From: CAIWTU01 sp963815135
Lineage (GTDB): Bacteria > Desulfobacterota > Desulfuromonadia > Geobacterales > Geobacteraceae
NCBI GenBank assembly: GCA_963815135.1
Contig: CAWFFO010000008.1
Span: 372,001-436,000 of the forward strand
DNA: 64,000 nucleotides
Direction of reading: 5' to 3'
In this document: positions 1-10,813 of the stretch, one piece after another
Numbering within the stretch: the stretch's first letter is position 1
Layout of the letters: every line of letters starts with the position of its first letter
The notes under the pieces: model-generated
What the model saw: only the letters and a program-made list of their open reading frames with translations
What the model was told of the DNA's origin: nothing
The model's database searches: none
Position numbers and translations under genes: made by a program

Positions 1-2029
1 GTCGGCGTCTCCGTCGTTAATGCCCTCTCGGAAAAGCTCGAGTTGGAGATACGCCGCGAGGGAAAGGTTTGGCAGCAAACCTACCACAGGGGGGAGCCCG
101 ACGCACCACTGGAGGTAACCGGTGAGACGAAGAAGCGGGGAACCAAGATAACCTTCTTCCCGGACAGCGATATCTTCGAAACCACCGAATTTTCCTTCGA
201 TATGCTCTCTCAGAGGCTCCGCGAGATGGCTTTCCTCAATGCAGGGGTGCGGATTACAATAGTCGATGAGCGCGAGGAGGGTAAACAGCATGATTTCCAC
301 TACGAAGGAGGTATAGTATCTTTCGTTGAGTACTTGAACAGGATCAAGACTTCACTCCACCCTAAACCCATCTATATTAATGGTGAAAAGGGCGGTACGG
401 AAATAGAAATTGCCATTCAGTACAATGATTCATATGACGAAAAGGTATTCTCCTTTGCCAACAATATCAATACCCATGAGGGAGGAAGTCATCTTGCCGG
501 CTTCCGGGCATCCCTCACCAGGACGATGAACACTTACGCAGCCGCCAACAACCTGCTGAAGAATGCAAAGGTTTCCATTTCGGGTGAGGACCTGCGCGAG
601 GGGTTGACAGCTGTAATATCGGTGAAAATATCCCAGCCCCAGTTTGAAGGTCAGACCAAGACGAAACTGGGTAATTCCGAAGTTAAGGGATACGTGGAAT
701 CACTGATGAATGAAAAACTGGCTGTTTTTCTCGAGGAAAATCCGGCTGTGGCCAAACGTATTCTGGAAAAAACCATTGAAGCGGCACGAGCCCGCGAGGC
801 AGCACGCAAAGCCCGTGAACTGACCCGCCGCAAGGGAGCGCTGGATGTCAGCAACCTCCCGGGAAAGCTCGCCGATTGTCAGGAACGTGATCCCGCTCTT
901 TGCGAGCTGTACCTGGTCGAGGGCGATTCAGCAGGAGGCTCGGCAAAACAGGGTCGCGACAGAAAGTTCCAGGCAATTCTGCCCTTGAAGGGCAAGATAC
1001 TGAATGTGGAAAAGGCACGCTTCGACAAGATGCTCTCCTCGGCTGAGGTGGGTACTCTTATCACCGCCCTGGGTACCGGAATCGGCAAGGATGATTTCGA
1101 CATTGCCAAACTCCGCTATCACCGGATTATCGTGATGACTGACGCCGATGTTGACGGATCGCACATTCTCACCCTTCTCCTCACCTTCTTTTTTCGTCAG
1201 ATGCCCCAGATCGTTGAAAGGGGCCATCTATATATCGCCCAGCCCCCGCTTTACAAGGTTAAAAGAGGCAAGAGGGAGCTTTATCTGAGGAATGAAGCGG
1301 CTATGCAGAACTATCTCCTGGAAGAAGGCACGGACGAGATGAACCTCACCATGGAGCACGGAAACAAGACCTATACAGGGAAACAGATCATTCCCATTCT
1401 TCGTCAGCTGGTGGAATTCAGGATGCTTCTTGACAAGGTGGTACGCAAGGGAATAAACGAAGAGGTTGTCCGTATCTGCCTGCGTCTCGGCATAAAGCAG
1501 GATATAGAGGATCTTGAAGGATTGGTTCCTTATATGGTGAGGGTTTCTGAAGTATATGAAGGAGCGGATTCCTCAGTTCTCGATGACGGCCGTATAATTC
1601 TCCGTCTCGGTAATCTTAGAGTTGCGCTCGATTCACATGTACTCGACATTATCACTTCCTATGAATACGGACTCCTGAAGGATAGTCACCGCAAGGTTCG
1701 CGACATATTCGGCACCGGCAGGGCCGTAGTTTCAAGTGAAGACAATGAGATTTTCAGTACCACCACGGGTCTGGATCTTCTGACATTCTTCATGAATACC
1801 GCGAAGAAAGGCCTTTCGATCCAGAGATACAAGGGACTAGGCGAAATGAACCCGGATCAGCTCTGGGAAACGACCATGGAACCGGCAAACCGGCCACTTC
1901 TCCAGGTGAAAATCGAGGACGTAGTCGAGGCGGACACGGTTTTTACCGTTCTCATGGGAGACCAGGTTGAACCGAGACGCGAGTTCATCGAACAGAATGC
2001 GTTGAACGTATCCGAATTTGGATATATAA
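1..2029 (+). CDS. gyrB: DNA gyrase subunit B, 5' end outside window, apparent 1-nt insertion near 3' end
   Basis: ATPase subunit of the type II topoisomerase that introduces negative supercoils; works as GyrA2B2. The reading frame is open from base 1, so the N-terminal part of the ATPase domain is missing. Visible are the TOPRIM motifs EGDSAGG and MTDADVDGSHI and the C-terminal QRYKGLGEMNPDQLWETT block. In the raw frame translation runs on to 2148 with a non-homologous tail. Removing the G at 2014 gives NALNVSNLDI followed by TAA at 2027-2029, the ending expected for Geobacter-type GyrB (from memory). I therefore place the true stop at 2029, leaving a gap of about 70 nt before gyrA. The identification is secure; whether the extra base is real or an error is open. 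Confidence 0.95.
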
Positions 2030-2098
2030 ATCCAAGTCAAATCATTTATATTAAATTTCCCGGCGAAATAAATCCCCTTTCCGCCCAGAGGATAGATA

Positions 2099-4686
2099 AT
2101 GCTCGAAACCGATCAACAAAATTTCAGTCAACATCGAAGATGAAATGAAGCGGTCTTACATGGATTACGCCATGAGCGTGATCATCGGCCGGGCGCTGCC
2201 CGACGTCCGGGACGGCTTGAAGCCGGTGCATCGGCGTTGCCTTTACGCCATGTACGACATGGGTAATGACTGGAACAAGCCTTACAAGAAATCGGCCCGC
2301 GTCGTCGGCGACGTCATCGGTAAGTATCATCCCCACGGCGATACGGCGGCCTACGACACCATCGTCCGTATGGCCCAGGACTTTTCGCTGCGCTATCCCC
2401 TGGTGGACGGCCAGGGCAATTTCGGTTCCGTCGACGGCGACTCTCCGGCGGCCATGCGTTACACCGAAATCCGCATGTCCCAGACTGGCCCACGAAATGC
2501 TGGCCGACCTGGACAAGGAAACGGTGGACATCGGGCCGAACTATGACGATTCCCTGCAGGAACCGCTGGTCCTGCCCGCCAAGGTTCCGAACCTGCTGGT
2601 CAACGGTTCGTCCGGTATCGCCGTGGGCATGGCCACCAACATCCCCCCCACAACCTGTCGCGAGGTGGTTGACGGCATCATCGCGCTTGATCGAGAATCC
2701 CCACTTTCACTGGAAGAGCTCATGGAACATTGATTCCGGGACCGGATTTTCCCACCGCCGGCTTCATCTACGGCACGGAAGGAATTATCCAGGCCTACCG
2801 CACCGGCCGGGGAATCATCCAGATGCGCGCCCGGGCTCTGGTTGAAAAGCAGAAAAAATCCGAACGCGAATCGATCATCGTCACCGAGATTCCGTACCAG
2901 GTGAACAAGTCGCAGCCTGATCGAGAAGATAGCGGAACTGGTGCGGGAGAAGAAAATCGAGGGGATCTCCGATCTCAGGGACGAATCGGACCGGGACGGC
3001 ATGCGGATCGTCATCGAGCTGAAAAAGAGACGAAAATCCCCAGGTGCTCCTGAACCAGCTCTACAAGCATACCCAGATGCAGACCATCTTTCGGCATCAT
3101 CATGCTCGCCATGGTCGACAACCGACCGAAGGTACTCACCATCATGGAGGTGATCCGATATTTCATCGATCATCGCCGGGAGATCGTCACCAGGCGCACC
3201 ATCTTCGAGCTGAAAAAGGCGGAGGCCCGCGCCCATATTCTGCAAGGCCTGAAAATCGCCCTGGACTGGCTCGATGCGGTCATTGCCCTGATCCGGGGCT
3301 CCAAAAATCCGGCCGAGGCGAAGGAAGGGCTGATGGCCGGAAGCTTTTCCGATCCCGATTATCTTGCAAAGCTCGACGCCGAAGAGCCGTCCGCCGTAAC
3401 TCGCTCCGTTCACCTATCGGAGCTGCAGGCGCAGGCGATCCTGGAAATGCGGCTGCATCGCCTGACCGGCCTGGAGCGGGACAAGATCATCCAGGAGTAT
3501 GAGGATATCCTCCGAAAGTAATCGCCCGGCTACAAGGAAATACTCGGGAGCGAAGCCGAGATTCTGAAGATCATCAAGGATGAACTACTGGAAGTAAAGG
3601 ACAAGTTCGGCGATCCCCGCCGCACCGAGATCATCGGCCAAGACCGCGCGAGATCACCCTGGAAGACACCATCGTCGAAGAGGACATGGTGGTGACCATC
3701 AGTCACACTGGTTACATCAAGCGGAGTCCGTCTACCCTCTACCGTGCCCAGCGGCGCGGCGGCAAGGGAAAGACCGGCATGAAGACCAAGGAAGAGGATT
3801 TCGTGGAGCATTTGTTCATCGCCTCCACCAAGGACTATATCCTCTTCTTCACCGATGCCGGCAAGGTCTACTGGTTAAGGTCTACGAAATCCCCGAGGGG
3901 GGCGGGCCACCCGCGGCAAGGCGATCGTCAATCTGTTGAATCTTGCAGGAGGGGGAGAAGATATCCGCCATACTTTCCGGTGAAGGGCTTCACCGAGGAC
4001 CGGATCATGATGATGGCGACCCGTCTCGGCGTGGTAAAGAAGACGCCTCATCTGGAGTACTCCCAATCCGCAGGGTCGGCGGCATCATCGCGGTCAATCT
4101 GGATGAAGGGACAAACTGATTACCGTGGCCCTCACCGACGGCAAGAGGACGTATTGCTCGGCTTCGAAAAACGGCAAGTCGATCCGTTTCCGGGAGGAAG
4201 ATGGCCGACCCATGGGACGGGTGTCACGCGGGGTGCGGGGGATGACCCTGAAAAGGACGACGATGTGGTGATCGGCATGGAAATCGTGAACGAGCATGAC
4301 CGGGTCCACCCTATTTACCGTAACGGAAAACGGTTTCGGCAAACGGACCGAACTTTCCGAGTATCGCCTCCAGTCGCGCGGCGGCAAAGGTGTCATCACC
4401 ATCAAGACCACGGAGAGGAACGGCTGCGTCGTTGGTATCAAGCAGGTAACCGACGAAAATGATCTGATGCTGATCTCGGACCAGGGTAAGATTCATCAGG
4501 ATGCCGGTTGCCGGTTTTTCGGTTATCGGCCGGAATACCCAGGGGGTCAGGCTGATGGTAACAGAAGAGAATGAAAGAATCGTCGCCGTGGCCAGACTTG
4601 CCGAGAAGGAAGACAGTGACGAATCTGAAGTATCTGAATCAGAGTTGGCTGAAGATGCATTGGAAACGGATTCAGATGACGAATAG
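2099..4686 (+). pseudogene. gyrA: DNA gyrase subunit A, reading frame broken by many single-base indels
   Basis: Breakage-reunion subunit of DNA gyrase. Pieces in all three plus frames join into a full-length GyrA: start at ATG 2099 (MLETDQQ, then KISVNIEDEM after a shift), the quinolone-region block HPHGDTAAYD, the catalytic tyrosine block AMRYTE near 2457, GPDFPTAGFI, the GyrA-box QRRGGKG near 3750, and an acidic tail ending at TAG 4684-4686. Shifts include an extra C at 2479-2481, a lost C in the run 2643-2649, an extra T at 2687-2688, an extra C at 2915-2916, an extra T near 3091, a lost A at 3515-3517, an extra A at 3534-3535, and several between 3870 and 4495. Conservation is intact once frames are repaired, so this is probably an error-rich sequence patch over a working essential gene, not true decay. 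Confidence 0.93.
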
Positions 4687-4886
4687 CCAAGAGGGGAATG
4701 CCGCTCACTTGGTTGACACCAAACAGGGGTTTAGTTATTTAGGGATAAATTTTACGTTGAATTCACGAATAAGGAAATATTCCTTTGAATAATATGCCGT
4801 AATCTGTTTATATCTGTATTGACTAAAGTTACTAAAGTTCAATTGACAATGATTTACCGTTTTTTAGGACGGTAAGAAAGTAAAGC

Positions 4887-6467
4887 ATGGAATATTGTCA
4901 TAAAATAGACAAGAGCCTGACGGAACGACTTACCATTGTGAATCTTCTGGAAAGTCTGAAGAAGGAGGACATCACCATGGAGGAGATGGAAAAGATAGGT
5001 GCATTGCTGCAAAAAGCCGGCAGACGTGCCCTGTCACCTCTTTTACGCAGAATTTGGCGTGAAGAGAACGGAGATCATATCAGCCGTTATGTATATCTTC
5101 TCGATTTCTTCGAAAACGAGATCTGGATCGACCAGATTATACGGATCGCTCTTAAACGCAATGATCTGGAGGAGGATGGAAAAGCTGCTCTCCTTGCGGT
5201 TCTGGAAGATTACGGGATCGATATCGGTTCCCCGCCTTTCTCAAGGCTGCTGGAAGAAATCAACGGTCCTTTGGAATCTGCTCTTCCCAAACTTCTGGAC
5301 AAGGGAGAAGCGGGCATCATCTCATTTCTAGAGGATTTCCTCAGCTATGCACGTGAGACGCAGACCATCGTGGTCAGTTCCCTGTCAAAGGTTAAAGATA
5401 AACGGGTTATCTCCCTGCTCGAAATACTGCTGGGATTCGACGACAGGGAAATAGTAAAAGAGGCAATTATAACTCTCGGTAAAATCAGGGACAGGGAAGC
5501 CGCGTCATTGCTTTGCTCCTTTGGTGGCCATGGAGATACGGAATTTCAAAATCTGACGGAACGAAGCCTGCGAAGGCTTTCCTTCCTCGGGTTTCTGCCT
5601 TACCCGCAACCGACCGGTCTGCCCAGCAAGTCTAAATTTGCATCATCAGTCAGCTCAATTGATGGCATAGGCAACAGAACCCTCTGGTTCACCCGCCGGG
5701 GACAAGATGGTCGCTGCGATGTCCTCGTCATGCAATTGCACGAAAAAAAAGGGATGATGGATGCCCTGGGATACAGCGACATATCCCGGGAAAAATACGA
5801 TAAACTGTTCAATGAAGTTGTCGGTGAAGAAGCTCTGGTGGAGATTGATCCGGAATACGCCGCTGTTCTCGTTCGTGATGCGCTTTTCCTGAACAGGAAA
5901 AACTGTTCCCATCTACCTGCGGAGTTCTATGTGCAACGGGGTGTTTTGCCCGCAGAAGCACTCGTACCAGAACATTATTTACCCGAATTCGAAGGATACG
6001 ACCTGGAAATGCTCGCGGATTCGACAGTGATTCTGGAACAGAGCGCAACCCTGTTTGAAGAAGAATATTTTGACGGCTGGTTTACCGCCGACAGCAGGTT
6101 GTTCGACCTTGCAGAAGAACTCGAACTCCTGGAAAAGGATCTGACAGGTCATAACCTGGCTAAATCGGTAGAGAGCTTTATAGAAAAATTCATAGAGGAC
6201 AAAGTTGCTCACGATAGTGAAAGGATAGCCAGAAGACTCTTCCTCATTGCCGACCTCATGCGCAGAACAGGAAGGGAAAGGGTGTTGGTGGAAAAGACAT
6301 TGGCGGTCGCGGAGAATCTTCTCCATCCGCGGCAGCCTTACAGAAGGACACCTTTTCTTCGGCAATTCGCCCTGGAAAGCCTGAAAATAACGAGGGAGGC
6401 GGTTGCGGAAGGATTCGATCTCAGAATGCAATGGGACTGGGATGAAGACGGAGAGCTGTGGGACTGA
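4887..6467 (+). CDS. HEAT-repeat-like protein of unknown function
   Basis: A 526-residue, mostly helical soluble protein without signal peptide or membrane segments. Residues about 90-230 contain repeated paired helices of HEAT type, for example the stretch EAIITLGKIRDREAASLLCS. The rest is acidic and unrecognised. It sits between gyrA and gpsA, where Geobacter genomes carry a HEAT-like protein (from memory). Start: ATG 4887 has only a weak ribosome site, whereas ATG 4977 in the same frame has AAGGAGG six bases upstream. I keep 4887 because the residues between look like a genuine amphipathic helix. Two tandem copies of ACTAAAGTT lie just upstream (about 4831-4849). Function cannot be stated; HEAT folds usually mediate protein contacts. 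Confidence 0.8.
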   Translation: MEYCHKIDKSLTERLTIVNLLESLKKEDITMEEMEKIGALLQKAGRRALSPLLRRIWREENGDHISRYVYLLDFFENEIWIDQIIRIALKRNDLEEDGKAALLAVLEDYGIDIGSPPFSRLLEEINGPLESALPKLLDKGEAGIISFLEDFLSYARETQTIVVSSLSKVKDKRVISLLEILLGFDDREIVKEAIITLGKIRDREAASLLCSFGGHGDTEFQNLTERSLRRLSFLGFLPYPQPTGLPSKSKFASSVSSIDGIGNRTLWFTRRGQDGRCDVLVMQLHEKKGMMDALGYSDISREKYDKLFNEVVGEEALVEIDPEYAAVLVRDALFLNRKNCSHLPAEFYVQRGVLPAEALVPEHYLPEFEGYDLEMLADSTVILEQSATLFEEEYFDGWFTADSRLFDLAEELELLEKDLTGHNLAKSVESFIEKFIEDKVAHDSERIARRLFLIADLMRRTGRERVLVEKTLAVAENLLHPRQPYRRTPFLRQFALESLKITREAVAEGFDLRMQWDWDEDGELWD

Positions 6468-6489
6468 CGGTACGAGGAGGCAGGGAACG

Positions 6490-7494
6490 TTGAAAAAAAT
6501 TGGCGTTATTGGAGCGGGAAGCTGGGGAACAACACTGGCGAATCTTCTTGCCAAAAAGGGGCACGATGTCATTCTTCGTGTTCACGAGCCGGATGTTGCC
6601 GAGGAAATGAAAAGAACCCGTGTCAACGCTCTTTATCTGCCTGGCATACAATTGTCCGATCGGCTCGAAATAACGGGAAGCCTAGAAAAGGCGGTTTCAG
6701 GTAGGGAACTGATTCTATCCGTCACTCCTTCACAGGTAACACGTTCAGTTCTCAAGGAGGCACTGCCCCATATCCCGGAAAACGCAGTCATCGTAAATGC
6801 TTCCAAAGGGATCGAACTTGATAACCTGCTGACCATTTCACAGGTTTGCGCGGAAATTCTGCCAAAGTCACTATTCAGCAAATATTGTGTCCTTTCAGGC
6901 CCCACCTTTGCCAAGGAAGTAGCTATGGAAATGCCCACAGCCATCGTAGCTGCTGCAGCCGACAAGGCAGTATCGCAATTTGTTCAGGGTGTATTTTCCA
7001 CCAGCTATTTTCGGGTTTATACCAATCGGGACGTCATTGGGGCTGAGCTGGGTGGGTCCATAAAAAATGTTATTTCCATAGCCGCCGGTATTTCCGACGG
7101 GCTCGGTCTGGGCCACAACACCAGGGCTGCACTTATAACCCGCGGACTTGCCGAAATGGCACGACTCGGGGCTTCATTGGGAGCGCATCCTTCCACTTTT
7201 TCCGGCCTGGCCGGCATGGGCGATCTCGTCCTAACCTGCACTGGCGATCTGTCGCGTAACCGGACTGTGGGCATGAAACTTGGACAGGGAATGCGTCTCT
7301 CGGAAATCCTCGGAGAAATGAGAATGGTGGCTGAAGGGGTGAAAACGACCCAGTCGGCTTACAATCTGTCCAGACGGCTGGGGGTGGATATGCCCATAAC
7401 CGAAAAGGTTTATCAGATTTTGTACGAAGACAAGCCTGCCCGGCATGCGGTCCTTGAACTGATGGCCAGAGATTTGAAATCGGAAGAAACATGA
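6490..7494 (+). CDS. gpsA: Glycerol-3-phosphate dehydrogenase [NAD(P)+]
   Basis: Reduces dihydroxyacetone phosphate to sn-glycerol 3-phosphate, the backbone precursor of phospholipids; cytosolic. The 334-residue product starts with a Rossmann nucleotide-binding motif (IGAGSWGTTLANLLAKKG) and carries the active-site lysine block GGSIKNVISIAAG and the following GLGLGHNTRAALITRG, all typical of GpsA. I choose the TTG at 6490, preceded by GAGGAGG at about 6474, because it puts the Rossmann strand right at the N-terminus; the longer frame back to 6403 lies inside the preceding HEAT gene. Only 22 nt separate it from that gene, and 18 nt from the next kinase gene, so the three probably form one transcript. 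Confidence 0.95.
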   Translation: MKKIGVIGAGSWGTTLANLLAKKGHDVILRVHEPDVAEEMKRTRVNALYLPGIQLSDRLEITGSLEKAVSGRELILSVTPSQVTRSVLKEALPHIPENAVIVNASKGIELDNLLTISQVCAEILPKSLFSKYCVLSGPTFAKEVAMEMPTAIVAAAADKAVSQFVQGVFSTSYFRVYTNRDVIGAELGGSIKNVISIAAGISDGLGLGHNTRAALITRGLAEMARLGASLGAHPSTFSGLAGMGDLVLTCTGDLSRNRTVGMKLGQGMRLSEILGEMRMVAEGVKTTQSAYNLSRRLGVDMPITEKVYQILYEDKPARHAVLELMARDLKSEET

Positions 7495-7512
7495 TTCAAG
7501 GGGTAATCGAGC

Positions 7513-9153
7513 GTGAAACAACCTCTTGCCGGCATTAGAATAAAACTCTTTTTTTCCTTCCTGCTGATAATTTGCATCTCATATTCCAGCCTTCTTTTTA
7601 TTACCATAAATAGTGTAGATACTTCTCTGGAAAATAATTCCGAACCTGTGCAAGCGCCGGACCGGACTTTTTCACGTGAATACAAATCCCTCGGCACCCG
7701 GCACGCCTTCCCGTCAGTTTATATTTCCAGGGAAGAATTAGCTTCAATACGTGAGAAAACATTTGAACATATCATGGTGTCCGCCGCCTTTGGCATTTTA
7801 CTCTCATTCGCCCTAGCATACCTGTTGGCCCGCAAGTTGACCGGACCTGCGCGGGAGCTTTCCCTCGGGGCCGAAAGAATCGAAGTCGGTGATTTTGCCC
7901 ATCGGGTCAATGTTGCCGCTTCCGATGAGTTCGGCAGTCTTGCCGCCTCATTCAACAAAATGGCCGAAGCCCTCGAAGAACGTGAAATCACCATAAAAAG
8001 AAAGACTCTCGACCTGGAAATCCTCAACAGAAGTCTCCATGAACTGAATGAAAAGCTTGAAATCAAGGTTGCGGAGAGGACCGCCGCCCTTGAAACTGGA
8101 AAAGGCAGGCTCGAAGCCATTTTGACCAGCATGGCGGAGGGGGTGCTGGTTACCGACCAGGAAAACCGGATAATTCTCTTTAATCCCTCGGCCCAGAGGA
8201 TTTTCGACATGTCTCCCCACAAGGCGCTAGGACAACATATCGATCAGGTTTGTTCCCTCGGGGGATTCTGTCAGTTGCTTGAATTTATAAGAGAAATACA
8301 AAATGGTGATTACCTTTCGGAAGGACGTGAAGAACATCTGGAAATAAAGGGCAAGAAGCTTAAGGTAAATATGTCACCTCTTCTGGACAAGAGCTGGGAA
8401 TTTGCCGGGGTTGTCATGTCGATACGCGATGTGACCCTGGAAGAGGAAATAGACAGGATGAAAACCGAGTTCATCTCCACTGTTTCCCATGAACTGAAGA
8501 CACCATTAACCTCCATAAAAGGCTCTCTGCAGATAATCCTCCGCAGGAGCAGTGAACTGCATGACACCGAGCGGGAATTGCTTATCGTCTGCCAGAGGAA
8601 TACCGACAGGCTGATCAGGCTGATCAGCGATATACTCGACATATCGAGGATTGAAAGCGGAAGCATTGATTTCAACTTCAAGCCGGAATCGGTAGGCAGG
8701 ATTGTTTCCGAGGCAATAGAAGAGATGACCGGTTTTGCCTCCGAACATTATATTACGCTGATTGATACTGCCGGATGTGATCTGCCTCCGGTTTTTGCGG
8801 ACTGTGACAGGCTTCTCCAGGTAATGACCAATCTTCTTTCCAATGCGATCAAATTCTCTCCCGAGGGGCAGACCGTCACTGTGGAGACGGAAAGAATCGG
8901 AGATTTCGTTGCCGTTTCAATAATCGATAACGGGCTTATTATCCGGAAAACCGAGCGTAACAAATTATTCCGGAAATTTCAGAGGCTCGGCGGTAATGAA
9001 CCGGATGAGAGGGGAGGCACCGGTCTCGGTCTGGCGATCTGCAAGGAAATAATCGAGAAACACCACGGAAGGATCTATTACAGGAGCAGGATGGGAGGAG
9101 GCAATATCTTCACCTTCACCGTCCCGGTCTACGGGAAAGTCTATGAACAATAA
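7513..9153 (+). CDS. Membrane sensor histidine kinase (HAMP, PAS, HisKA, HATPase)
   Basis: A 546-residue transmembrane sensor kinase starting at GTG 7513. Order: membrane helix at about 10-32, a short periplasmic segment, second helix at about 80-100, HAMP (to about 160), coiled coil, PAS (about 195-310), HisKA with the phospho-acceptor histidine in VSHELKTPLTS, and a HATPase domain with N box NLLSNAIKFSP and G2 box GGTGLGLAI. The G1 box reads DNGLIIRK, where DxGxG is expected, so its second glycine is missing. It overlaps the next gene by 11 nt, suggesting translational coupling with that receiver-kinase. Signal and target are unknown. Confidence 0.9.
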   Translation: MKQPLAGIRIKLFFSFLLIICISYSSLLFITINSVDTSLENNSEPVQAPDRTFSREYKSLGTRHAFPSVYISREELASIREKTFEHIMVSAAFGILLSFALAYLLARKLTGPARELSLGAERIEVGDFAHRVNVAASDEFGSLAASFNKMAEALEEREITIKRKTLDLEILNRSLHELNEKLEIKVAERTAALETGKGRLEAILTSMAEGVLVTDQENRIILFNPSAQRIFDMSPHKALGQHIDQVCSLGGFCQLLEFIREIQNGDYLSEGREEHLEIKGKKLKVNMSPLLDKSWEFAGVVMSIRDVTLEEEIDRMKTEFISTVSHELKTPLTSIKGSLQIILRRSSELHDTERELLIVCQRNTDRLIRLISDILDISRIESGSIDFNFKPESVGRIVSEAIEEMTGFASEHYITLIDTAGCDLPPVFADCDRLLQVMTNLLSNAIKFSPEGQTVTVETERIGDFVAVSIIDNGLIIRKTERNKLFRKFQRLGGNEPDERGGTGLGLAICKEIIEKHHGRIYYRSRMGGGNIFTFTVPVYGKVYEQ

Positions 9154-10666
9154 CAAGATACTTATAGTTGATGATGAGGCTGATATTGCCCTGATTCTCA
9201 AGTTGCAGCTGGAAGACGCAGGGTATCTCACGGTGAGAGCAAGGGACGGTCTGGAGGCCCTAGCGTTACTTGACAGGGAAAACTTATCACTGATCCTACT
9301 GGATATCAAAATGCCGCGCATGGACGGTATACAGGTGCTGGAAAAGGTGCAGGCCGACCATCCCGACCTGGCGGTAATCATGATGACCGCCCACGGCAGC
9401 GAGGACATTGCCGTGGAGACAATGAAAAAAGGTGCTCTGGATTATATAGCCAAACCTTTTTCCACGGAAGACCTGTTGAACAAAGTGGAAAGGACACTGG
9501 AGCTTAACAGGACCAGGCTGGAAAACCGAAGGCTTCAGCAGCAACTGGAGGGAGAGCGGAAAAAACTGGAGGCCATTCTCCAGGGGATGGCCGATCTACT
9601 CGTTGCGGTGGACAGGGAAGGCAAAATCATAATAATGAATAGGATGGCAGAGATACTTCTCGGCGTCGGCTCGGAAAAATTCCAGGGAATGCCGGTGGAA
9701 AAACTCCTCAAAACCGACATTCCGCAAAATGAATTGCCCTGCAAAACAGTGCTGCGCACTTCTGCTCCCTGTCTCGATGTCACCTATCAACTGGAAGTGG
9801 CACAGGGTAAAATACCGGTTCTTTCCAGTGCGACCCCCTTGTACAACGCTCAGGGCAATCTTATCGGGGGTGTTGAAATAATTAGGGATATATCAACACT
9901 CAAGGCTCTGGAGCAGGAAAAAGAGGATTTCGTCAGCATGCTGACCCATGACCTGAAAACACCCATAACCGCGGTAATGGGCTCCATCGATCTGATCCGG
10001 GAGGAGCGTCTCGGCAAGATAAATGCTGAACAGAAGGATTATCTGGAATCGGCCCTTGAAAGCTGCTCGGAAGTGGTGGAGATGATAAATACCCTCCTGG
10101 ACCTGTACCGGTTCGAAGCGAACAAAATGGTCATGACTTTTGCCAGGGAGGATGTCGGATTACTGATTCAGCGGGCGATGGCGGGATTTCGTTCCCTTGC
10201 GGAGCGTTCGCGGATAAAACTCAGTGCACACATTCCTGAATCTCTGCCGCAAGTCATGGTAGACCGTGCCAAATTCGTCCGCCTGATCAGCAACCTGATT
10301 ACCAATGCGCTCAAATTTACCCCTGATCGGGGAGAGATAGATTTGAGGGCCGAAATAGCGGATGTTGCATCGGTGCAAGGCAGAATACCGAAAATAAATT
10401 ATCCTGACGCCAAACTTCCCGAGAAGGGAAAATATTTGAAGATTGAGTTGAAAGACACCGGAATCGGTATTCCCACCGAGTCTCTGGGAACAATCTTCGA
10501 CAAATTTGTTCAGGGTGGTACCCGCACCCGTCTGAAAAACAAAGGGACCGGTCTGGGGCTTACCTTTTGTCGCAAAGTAATGGATGCCCACGAAGGATAT
10601 ATCTGGGCAGAAAGTGTTCCTGATGAGGGGAGTACGTTCATCGTGCTGTTTCCATTGCAGAAGTAA
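9143..10666 (+). CDS. Receiver-PAS-histidine kinase hybrid
   Basis: A 507-residue cytosolic protein. N-terminal receiver (about 1-125) with acidic pair VDDE, phospho-acceptor in LLDIKMPRMDG, the conserved threonine in MMTAH and lysine in AKPF, so all receiver residues are present. A PAS domain (about 135-255) follows, then HisKA with MLTHDLKTPIT and HATPase with NLITNALKFTP, DTGIGIP and GTGLGLTFC, all canonical. Its start overlaps the end of the membrane kinase upstream, so the receiver is a natural phosphorylation target of that kinase (inference). There is no DNA-binding output domain; the output would be its own kinase activity. Confidence 0.92.
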   Translation: MNNNKILIVDDEADIALILKLQLEDAGYLTVRARDGLEALALLDRENLSLILLDIKMPRMDGIQVLEKVQADHPDLAVIMMTAHGSEDIAVETMKKGALDYIAKPFSTEDLLNKVERTLELNRTRLENRRLQQQLEGERKKLEAILQGMADLLVAVDREGKIIIMNRMAEILLGVGSEKFQGMPVEKLLKTDIPQNELPCKTVLRTSAPCLDVTYQLEVAQGKIPVLSSATPLYNAQGNLIGGVEIIRDISTLKALEQEKEDFVSMLTHDLKTPITAVMGSIDLIREERLGKINAEQKDYLESALESCSEVVEMINTLLDLYRFEANKMVMTFAREDVGLLIQRAMAGFRSLAERSRIKLSAHIPESLPQVMVDRAKFVRLISNLITNALKFTPDRGEIDLRAEIADVASVQGRIPKINYPDAKLPEKGKYLKIELKDTGIGIPTESLGTIFDKFVQGGTRTRLKNKGTGLGLTFCRKVMDAHEGYIWAESVPDEGSTFIVLFPLQK

Positions 10667-10813
10667 GATGATGGGAAAAATGCAGTTGGCTGCTGATCAA
10701 ATCTGAATCAGACGGTTTTACGCAGATTTTAAAGATTCAAGGTAAAACCCGAAAGGTGAAATTTTCCGGAAAACTGTTACTCCGTCGTAACACGGTAAAT
10801 GGAGAATCTGCAT

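Noticed and set aside
2099..4686. gyrA as a genuinely decayed gene
   Set aside because: Amino acid conservation is intact after frame repair, and the indels concentrate in homopolymers of one stretch, which fits sequence error better.
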